A stretch of DNA of 64,000 bases, from positions 35,845 to 99,844 of the forward strand of contig JAJEKB010018244.1 in the NCBI GenBank assembly GCA_022393335.1, written 5' to 3'. Below are positions 55,366 through 64,000 of the stretch, piece by piece. This stretch comes from Macrotrachela quadricornifera (taxonomy: Eukaryota > Rotifera > Eurotatoria > Philodinida > Philodinidae). The notes below the pieces were generated by a model. That model did not search any database. It saw nothing but the letters and a program-made list of their open reading frames with translations, and was not told where the DNA came from. Within the stretch, counting starts at the first letter, position 1; every line of letters starts with the position of its first letter. The position numbers and the translations under genes were made by a program.

Positions 55366-58300
55366 TTAACTAACTCTTTCTTAAAGAATTAAATAATCTA
55401 AAAGGAAGATAATTCATTATAACTATTAAAATTTCATATCCGTTCTAACTATAAACTTAGCTAGAATTTGGTTCTTTAACTACTAGTGTTCTGTTTATCA
55501 TTGAATAAACTATTGCTATAATAAAGTAATTGATTTGCTTTTTATTCATTATTCATTTCTTGTACACAACAAATAAACTGCTCTTTCCAATCCCAATTGT
55601 TTGATTAGTAATCATCTCTTAAGGATGAGGGGTGTGGGTGTGAATGGGTGAAGTTAAAGCAAACACCAACACCCTAACACCCTAACACCCTCACCCTCAA
55701 GATTCTTATGTTTAAGAAAGGGATTCAAATCGAATTTAAAATAGAGTAAGAAATAAAGGAACTTCAACTTTAAAATCTATCTGAAAACATACCGTTCTGT
55801 CTGTTATCAATACTACCAACGAATAATATCCGATTGAACATGCATTTTTACCAGATGCTCCTACATATACGTCCTACTTATGATAGTAGTGCACATTTAT
55901 AAAATATTTCCTAGACTATATTATAGGATATTCAAAAACCCAAGGTATCTGGTTATAGACATTCGCGTTACACTGTGAAAAAAACCAAGATAGGATTGGT
56001 ATATGCTTATTTCTAAACAAATGAAACCTATTGGGGACGAAAAACATCGAATATCCGTCTGTGTCTACTGAAGTTCTTCACAGCGCAAGAGAAAGAATGG
56101 TGTCTGTTTCTTAACGATAGACATGCATATATTTCCACGAAGATAAGCCAAAACTACTTTGTTTTCATAGCTGCAAATAAAAAAAACAAATAAAAAAAAA
56201 TTTTGTTTTTCTACGGTCAGCTGTTCTCAAGTGGCAGCGTCACTATTTTTTTTCCTGTTTACCATTATTAAATAATACTATTTAGTAATACAATATATAA
56301 GAGTTCTACAAAGGAGAATTAACAACTAATTACCTCCAACATTGAATATCCTAACGACTTGAGTGCTGTTTAGAGGTATTACTTGTAGATTCACTCATTT
56401 TCTCACTAAAACGTTTTATATGTGCGCTGAAATTTATTTAAGTAATTATTATATTGTCCAAAAAAAATGATATATTTCTATTACAAGACAAATACTCACG
56501 AAATATTGAATTTATATGATCAGATCGAATATTCTGTCGGTAAAGGTTATATTACTTACATTATAAATCTCACTCTCTAAACTTTATTTTCACAGCAAAC
56601 ATATAAAAGTATACCACATAACCACAACGACATTTTGCAAAAGTATCCTTCATCTAATCTACAAGACTATTAAATCAAGACTGACATAAAATATAAAAAA
56701 AAATTTTGATAAAAAAATTCTTATCAAGAATAGAAAAAAAAAGTAATTGCAACACTCAATTCGTGAACTTTAATTCTGATGAATATGACAGCTGTTTAGT
56801 TTTATAACAAAAAAAAACCAAAAGATAAGAAAAGAAGAAGAATTTACAAGTTGATATTAAATCTATGTCTGACTTTTATTTTAGAATGGGACGGTTAATA
56901 ATAGACATTTGACTATAAATCTACAGATGTCGTCAAAAACTAGCCAATAGAGTGCATTATTTGTCAAATTTAAGTTTATATTCGATGTTAAAAAAAAATA
57001 ATAATATTTTAGTGAGAATGACTCGAATATGTTTTTTTCCCCATTATTTTGAAAACAAAAACAACTACCACATTAAAGCATACTCTACCTTGTGTTTTTT
57101 CTTCCTTCTTTTTTTTTCTCCGATGTGTAATAGGAAGAGTCTCTGTACTACCAATGAGAAAAACAACACAAAATAATGTTAAGAAAATAATGATGGATGA
57201 GAGATTGTGTACAAGAGAACAGAAAAAAAAACCGCATGCATCAATATTCATAATAATTCTGTAAAATAGCATGTGGGAACATTTTGTAAGTAATTCAAAT
57301 TCTCATAGAGGCACAAGAAATCATTTAATGGGAGTTGAATTTAACGTAATAAAAAGCTGCATGATCGTCAATCTTATTGTTTATGATATTAAATTTAAGA
57401 ATATTTTAATAAATTATCATAAATTATATGAAAAGAAAGTTCGATAGAGAACAAAAAATTCTTTATATGAATGAATTTCTTTATAATAAGAAATAGAAGT
57501 AAAATATTCATTTCAGTTTTTTTCAATATTTTGATTTAATACAAAAGAATACATTAAAAAAAAACAAAATATTGTTTGTCCAATTTCAGTGGCATCTGTC
57601 GATACACAGTTACAATAAATACATCAAAAAATAATTATCAATTGAAAACAAATTGAAATAAAACCAATTTCTAATATATTTTATTTGAATATATATCAGA
57701 TTGATTATGTAGAAATGTTAAGAAGGGGTTAATACAATAGAAATGAATGAATAAATGGTTGCTTTAAACATTACATATATGCTTGTACACTTGATGATTT
57801 ATATTTGTTTTTCTTTATTTTAAAAACAAATTTTACATTTTCTTACTTTTAATATAAATAACATGTAGATGACTTTATTATTTTTACATATATGGTAAAT
57901 GTGTGAGTCTTTTTTTTTCTTAATTACTATTCAAAATATTTTATTTAAAAAGAGCAAAATACATTAAACGATGCAGCCTGAAAAGTTCTGCAATGTACAA
58001 AGAAAAATCAAAAGCATTGAAATTTATTATAAAAAGTCAACAAATTTAATTTATGAGATCATAAAAATCTTTATATCACTGTCCGACATGAGTCAATTTT
58101 TCGTGATCCGATCCGAGATTCAAAATTCTCTTTGGTCAATCAAAGCGAGTTTTGTCAGAGACTAAATGCCTTTTTAAAACATAATCTAAAAGAAACGTTG
58201 AAGTGTATGGGAATATCGGACACTGCTTTATATTGTCAATAAGAATATTTAGAACAGCATACATCAGGTTCTAAATTACTACATATCTACAACGAAAGAT

Positions 58301-58825
58301 GTTAATTGTAATATGATGTAATGAGTTTAAATTCACTGATGTTTTACAACAATTTGGTATTAAACTTCGATTTTCTGGTTATATCTATCACAATCTGTAA
58401 TGAATAGATAAGGAGGTATAATTGAATACTGAAAGTAGCAGTCATCAATAAGTATAAACAGTGAAGAATATAAATAAGAAAATAAATCAATGAGTATCAG
58501 TTGCATTTAGCTATCTTTGAACATCTAAGAAGTTACAGGTAATGAATTTCTCAAGTATTCATTATTATCCTTGGCATTTCATCAATAAAAGTCATGCAAG
58601 AGATTTTTTAAACATTCAAGACTTTTTCATGGATGAATTTGAGTCTCATAAAACGATAGCCGAAGTCCTGAGAATAAATGATTAACTAAAATCATAAAAT
58701 AATGTCAGAATATTATTAAGAGTATTATAGAGTTTTATAGTATAAACTTAAATGATGTGATTAATAAATAAAAATTAAAGTTAAATTAATCAAATTTTGT
58801 GTTTTAGATAAAAGATTTATTCACA
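55366..58825. other. long intergenic stretch, no firm gene
   Basis: Contains a telomere-like inverted pair (55627-55702, listed separately). On the minus strand near 56400-56340, ATGAGTGAATCTACAAG could be the start of a short exon, but no downstream partner was found. ORFs near 57000-57270 overlap on both strands and have no motifs. Confidence 0.4.
55627..55702. repeat. telomere-like GTGTGGGTGTG / ACACCCTAACACCC inverted repeats
   Basis: GAGGGGTGTGGGTGTG and, 20 bases on, ACACCCTAACACCCTAACACCCTCACCCTC face each other. Bdelloid telomeric repeats are TGTGGG-type (established), so this could be interstitial telomere-derived DNA, a mobile-element end, or simple repeat. A related CCCACACCCATACCCTC tract occurs near 37665. 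Confidence 0.45.
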
Positions 58826-59782
58826 ATGAAGACTAACAATTTAACTCAATTAATGTTAAAAAAAATAATCATTAAAATATATGAACATATCATAAAACTA
58901 ATAATTATAATATGTATAATTATTATTAGTTATATAACATTATCATCTCAATTATACTCACCAAAATCTAATTCATCATTTATTAAAATAATTAATAATT
59001 CTGCTCGTGTACTTGTAGTTTATGTCTATGCTGATACTCATTTATTAAGTAAATCAAATTTAGAATATTTTATACGTATAGCAGTAAATAAAACATATAA
59101 TGTTGATTATTATATAATTCTTCAACAAATAAATTCAACATATGTTAAAGAAGATAATCTACCAAAACTTCCATCATATGCACATTATATTCAACATGAA
59201 AATAAATGTTATGATATAGGTACTATTGGTTGGTTTCTTTCAAATGGTTTTATAAATATAAATAATTATAAATATTTTATTTTTTTAAATTCATCAGTTC
59301 GTGGTCCTTATTTAGTATCATATTATTTATATGATGAATGGTATTATGCATTTACTAAACTTATTAATAATTATACAAAACTTGTTGGACCAACAATAAA
59401 TTGTCAAGGTAGTGCACATGTACAAAGTTATTTTTGGGTAACTGATAAACAAGGTCTTTCTATTCTACTTAAAGATGAATATATATTTTCATGTCATAAA
59501 ACTCAAGTTGATTCAATATATCAAGCAGAAATTCCAGCAAGTCAAGTTATGTTTCAAGCTGGTTTTACAATAAATTCACTTATGAAAAAATATCAAGGAA
59601 TTGATTTTCGTCGAGATGGACATAGAAATTGTAATAATCTACGAAATCCAACATCAGATAAACAAGTTGATGGAATTTCATTAGATCCATTTGAAATTGT
59701 TTTTATTAAACTTAAATATAGTACAACTGATTTTTTACATATTCAATCACGTATACTTGCTTATGATAAATGGATTAAATAA
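58826..59782 (+). CDS. type II membrane glycosyltransferase-like protein
   Basis: Single exon, 318 residues. Basic start, then a membrane anchor at about 22-41 (LIIIICIIIISYITLS). The lumenal part reads VLVVYVYADTH, then YIQHENKCYDIGTIGWFL, YKYFIFLNSSVRGPYL, LVGPTINC..HVQSYFWVTD, EIPASQVMFQAGF, YQGIDFR and DGISLDPFEIVFIK. FIFLNSSVRGP with the later ASQ..AGF and GISLDPFEVVF-type block is a pattern I associate with conserved eukaryotic glycosyltransferase-like proteins found in fungi, algae and bdelloids. I cannot name the substrate or CAZy family. No DXD motif is obvious. The first Met was taken because the anchor follows closely and the upstream region is noncoding AT-rich DNA. Confidence 0.75.
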   Translation: MKTNNLTQLMLKKIIIKIYEHIIKLIIIICIIIISYITLSSQLYSPKSNSSFIKIINNSARVLVVYVYADTHLLSKSNLEYFIRIAVNKTYNVDYYIILQQINSTYVKEDNLPKLPSYAHYIQHENKCYDIGTIGWFLSNGFININNYKYFIFLNSSVRGPYLVSYYLYDEWYYAFTKLINNYTKLVGPTINCQGSAHVQSYFWVTDKQGLSILLKDEYIFSCHKTQVDSIYQAEIPASQVMFQAGFTINSLMKKYQGIDFRRDGHRNCNNLRNPTSDKQVDGISLDPFEIVFIKLKYSTTDFLHIQSRILAYDKWIK

Positions 59783-60944
59783 TATTTTATTCATGTTTTC
59801 TTTTTTGAATGATAATATTGGACACTATAGAAACAAAATGTAAAGACATATCTATTGTATTTCAGGTACTTTTATTAAGCAAAATAAGTTTTTAAATGAT
59901 AAAATCTTATCTTTTTTATCTAATATTCAACAAACATTTGAAATTTTATTTTACATTTAAGTCGTTCTTTAGAGGTATGTTAACGATGTTTATTATTAAA
60001 AAAAAAAGATGAATATTATATATTTGTTTTTTTTCATATATATGTTTATTGAAGAATAAAAATCGAAAATTTTTACTACATACCTTGATATTCAAATAAC
60101 TTGCTCTAGGTATTCTATAGGCACGTAATATTTTAAATTTATCCGTTTAACAGTGAGATCTTTCATTTCATCCGAACATGTTCAATCTCTTTTGGTGATA
60201 GTACGCCACCTTCCATTATTAGTTGAATATCATATTTTGTAGAGTTCAGAGACCGTCCCATGGCAGGACAGAGCAAAACAGTTTGCCCTACTATTTTTTT
60301 TCTATTAAAAAAACAAATTGAGGACTGATCAGATTAAAATCGCCTATATCAAATAGTACGAAGGGAATCTCTACTCCTCATACTAAATGCTTTAGAACCT
60401 TAATTCTTCACTTGATTGAATATTGATAATCAGTCACAAATCGAGATTAGTACGCATCTATTTAAAAAATACCGAGAAATCTGTCTAGTGGTATCACCTG
60501 TTTTTTATTAAAAATTTGATTAAAACATCACCATTTTCATCCTTTTATTGGAAAGAGTTCGAAAAGAGCTTTAAAAATAAAAATTAAGTCTAAATTAGAT
60601 CGTAGACGGATGGTTCATAGGATCATTCGAATAGATCGATAGCAAAAAAGGACATTAGTTATAATGTGATTTTGCTGCTTTTTTTGGTGTCTTTCTCATA
60701 ACTGAAGTCATTATATAAGCCATACAGAGTGTCGTGCCCTGTGTCGGTCTCTAGTAGACTTAGTGTTCTCTTCAGAAAACGATTGACTTCGATCGTTCTG
60801 AAACAATAGTAGACAGAACATTTAATAAGCATTTTTGACCATTTATTAGTTAATTACTGTGATTCATTATCAAATCGATGAATTGTTTGTAGTTAATATG
60901 TAATAGATCTTAGTTTTATTTATTTAAAAAGATATTATTTTAGA
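59783..60944. other. intergenic, no gene recognised
   Basis: Terminator side of the preceding gene and promoter side of the next; no repeats or ORFs worth calling. Confidence 0.5.
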
Positions 60945-63552
60945 ATGAAACTATTGAGTATATGGTGTATTGTATGTTTAATATTATTTGAGAATGAAAT
61001 AATTCTATCAAAAAAAATTTCATTAGAAACAAAATCAATTGCTGATAATGAATATGAACAAGTCATTGCTGATCGTTATTTATTTTCTTCATATTCAAAT
61101 GAATCTACATGGTGGCCTGTATTAGATAATGTTAAATATTCATGGCAAGTTGTATCATTACCACAATATCATATTCAATCATCAGATGGTGTTTGGTTAT
61201 TAATTGAAAGAGAAAAAGTTAGTTCAACAAATGAACGATTTCAAATGTGTTATATGTCAATAACTGATAATGGAAGTTTAATTGTTTTACCTAATATACA
61301 TATAAATAATACCGAAAGTTTTTTAGTTACTTCTCATAATAAAAATACTTTAGAAAATTATACAGCTGCAATTATATCTCCAAGTGGTCTTGATTTAATT
61401 TTATGTAATCAATATGATGTAAAATCATGTATGGTTATTAAAAAAATATCTTTTCCATCTATTATATCGAAAAATACAAAAAAAATTTTATCTGCTTTAT
61501 TTATAGAAGATTTTGAATTTATGCAATGGTTATATATAGGAACAGATTCTGGTTTACATGCATTTAATCTTAAAACATTTGAAATAATTGCATTTGTTAA
61601 TCAAATAAATGTTAATGTTACTTCATTAGCATGGAGTTATAAATATAAAACAATATTCATTGGTACTGAAACAAAATTATGGATTGAAACATATAATAAT
61701 AATAATACAGATGAATGGCGTTTTGAACATATAACTGGATTAATTGATGCACCAATAACTTCATTAGTATATGATGATAAAGAAGATAAATTATGGATTG
61801 GACAAATTACTGGTATAACATTACTTTCACCAATAATAATGTCAACAGGACGTATTCATTGGTTTTTTTCAAGATTAGCAGGACATATATCAAATCCTGG
61901 ATCAGATATTGGTCATTTACCATTTGCTAATATAACAACATTAAGTATAACTCATTCAAATCCATCTGATAATTGTATATGGTTAGGTTCAATATATGGT
62001 TTAATGCGTTTTAATACAAATAGTAGTAAAGAAAATGCTTGGCGTGTATTTAATAGTCCACGATATATGCCTAATCGTTTATCTCAAGTTAATATATCAT
62101 CATTAACTATACTTAGTCGTATTAAAAATACGTCAATTAATTTAGGTAGTACTGCTGTAGCAATAACAAGTCAAGGTTTATCTATAATTCGTTTTCAAAT
62201 GTGGACATTAGCAAAAAAAGCTGATTATTTTCAAAAATTTATTGATAATACAGATAGACATGTTAAATATGGTTTTGTTTCTGATTGTGCAATGTCAAAA
62301 TGGGGTGATATTAATACTTGTATTAAAGGTCCAAATGATAATGATGGTCTTTGGTCTTCAATGTATTTAGCTAGTCAAGTTTTTCGTTATGCTGTTACAA
62401 ATGATACAAATGTTAAACAAACAGCTTGGAAACATTTTCAAGCTTTATATTTACTTAATCAAATAACAGGTATGAGATAAAAATGTTGTACTTTTTTTAA
62501 TGAAATTAAATGCATTTTTAGGTATACCCGGTTATCCAGCTCGTTCATTAGCAAAAAAAACTGATTTTCCTCCTACAGAAGATTGGTATCCATCACCAAT
62601 AAATTCAACATTTCAATTTAAAGGTGATACATCATCAGATGAAATTGTTGGTCATCAATTTATTTATCCATTAGTTCATGATTTATTATGTGAAAATGAT
62701 GATGAACGTCAACAAGCATATACATTATTATTAAATATTACAACACATATTTTAACACATAATTGGTATTTAATTGGTGAAAAACATAATCATACAACAT
62801 GGGGAATTTGGAATCCAAATGAAATAAATAATAATAGTTATTATCAAGAAACTCGTGGTCTTAATAGTCTTCAAATATTATCATTTTTACTTTCAACATA
62901 TGGTTATAGTGGTGATGAACGTTTTATAAATGGTACACAAATTCTTATTGAATATTATAATTATGATATTAATTTAATAAATCAAAAAATGATTGCACCA
63001 TGTGATATAGATTTTTCTGATGATGAATTAGCTTATTTATCATATTTTATTTTTTCTTATGCAACTCATACAATTCGTACATCAAAAAAATTATCTAATC
63101 AACAAAAACAACAAGTAGAAGTATTACTTAATATTTTAGAAGAATATATGAAAATTGGTTTAGAACTTTCACATAAATATAAACAAATGGAAAAATCACC
63201 ATTTTATAATTTTATTTATTGTTTTATATCAAATCAAACAAAATCTTCATTATTAGATTGTAATTCATTATCAAATGATGGTATATGGTATATGCAACGT
63301 TTTCCATTAGAATTAATAAATTGGCCACAATTTAATAGTGAGAGATTAGATATAGAAATAAATCAACCTGCATCATGTTTATCTTCAAAAAAATATTCAT
63401 TAAGATTATTACCACCTGATGAAAGATCAATACATAAATGGAATTCAGGTGTTTTTGATTTAGATAATGGAGATGCATTCAATGAAGATGATCCAACAAT
63501 TTTTTTATTAAGTTATTGGGGAATGAGATATTTTAATTTATTAGGAATATAA
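60945..63552 (+). CDS. secreted Reg_prop-like beta-propeller plus alpha-helical barrel protein
   Basis: Two exons, 60945-62469 and 62522-63552, with a 52-bp intron (phase 1), giving 851 residues. A signal peptide is likely at 1-22 (LLSIWCIVCLILFENEIILS). Residues about 190-420 contain propeller blades of the two-component-regulator-propeller kind: LYIGTDSGLHAFN, TIFIGTETKLWI, LWIGQITGITLLSP, CIWLGSIYGLMRFN. The C-terminal half is helical: DGLWSSMYLASQVFRY, AWKHFQALYLLNQITG, GYPARSLAKK, WYPSPINSTFQFKGDTSSDE and SYWGMRYF. Such GDTSSDE and GYPAR phrases occur in proteins combining a propeller with an (alpha/alpha) six-hairpin-like fold; its enzymatic role is unknown. Many N-glycosylation sites (NxS/T) fit secretion. 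Related proteins are in amoebae and bacteria, to my knowledge; horizontal origin was not tested. Confidence 0.75.
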
Positions 63553-64000
63553 ATAAATATTTATTTTTAATTTAAATTCTTTAATAAATATTGTATTTCA
63601 TATTTCAAAGAAAAGAAAAATATGTATAATGACATAATGGAATATCTCACTAAACCAAAGAAATGTATGATGGAAAAACAAATATATTCTTGCTAATTAG
63701 TTCAAAGCCATGTTTAATGTATATTCGGATATACTTCGCTATTATTCCTTAATTTACAGCATCGAATTTCAACTAGACTTAGTTTATACATGATCTTTGA
63801 TAGTCCTTAAAAACGCATGCCACCATATGTGCCAGGTTCCGAACTGTATTTCTCATGCTGTATAATATAGTCTCTGGAAAGCGTTAAATAAAAAAGAAAC
63901 TTAAAATGTTTGAAATTTATTATACGAAACAATTTTCTTCTGAATCAAGAGAGAAACATGACTTCTTTTTTTCTTATTTGTTCTAAATAATACGAGAAGA
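63553..64000. other. 3' flank, no gene recognised
   Basis: AT-rich; includes probable polyadenylation signals (AATAAA at 63584) after the preceding stop codon. No further coding sequence to the window end. Confidence 0.5.

Overview
The window looks like part of a bdelloid rotifer nuclear genome (inference). It is very AT-rich and genes are split by short GT-AG introns of about 45-110 bp. Several genes match families known to be expanded in bdelloids: orphan 7TM receptors, DXD glycosyltransferases, ADP-ribosylation-related proteins, F-box remnants, and LamG or mucin-like surface proteins. Many small DNA transposons lie between and inside the genes. A 400-base run of N at 12580-12979 is an assembly gap. 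No prokaryotic operons, CRISPR arrays or rRNA/tRNA genes were seen.

Layout. 2.1-4.2 kb: a decayed threonine-rich/LamG pseudogene. 6.9-7.1 kb: a small secreted precursor whose C-terminal Cys peptide resembles allatostatin-C. 8.5 kb: a hAT transposase scrap. 9.4-10.8 kb: a two-exon 7TM receptor. 13.6-14.5 kb: a membrane glycosyltransferase; its 3' end and about 1.3 kb of downstream DNA recur at 31.5-33.5 kb, where the copy is dead and carries a probable solo LTR. 16-19.1 kb: three foldback or terminal-inverted-repeat elements. 19.3-20.7 kb: a membrane protein with an AbfB-like beta-trefoil. 23.7-26.0 kb: an eight-exon gene for a soluble acetylcholine-binding-protein-like pentameric ligand-binding domain, with a dead mariner in one intron. 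28.4-30.3 kb: three transposons nested in one another. 34.0-35.3 kb: a protein with a domain typical of bdelloid ADP-ribosyltransferase proteins. 35.5-41.0 kb: a RING/TRAF-zinc-finger/MATH gene whose 2.95-kb intron is packed with transposons. 42.6-43.6 kb: tandem repeats. 44.1-47.7 kb: a type II membrane protein with a mucin-like stalk, holding a FLYWCH-bearing element in an intron. 49.6-51.5 kb: a sulfotransferase gene broken by a stop and by a transposon made of about 10-bp satellite repeats. 53.0-55.4 kb: an ADP-ribosylglycohydrolase fused to a SAM domain. 58.8-59.8 kb: a type II glycosyltransferase-like gene. 60.9-63.6 kb: a secreted beta-propeller/alpha-barrel protein.

There is no operon-like co-operation. 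The shared themes are cell-surface and secreted proteins (receptor, binding protein, peptide, glycosyltransferases, stalked lectin-like proteins) and ADP-ribosylation/ubiquitin signalling. Exon joins given below were derived by hand from reading frame and splice consensus, and are stated where frame and phase agree across the whole gene.
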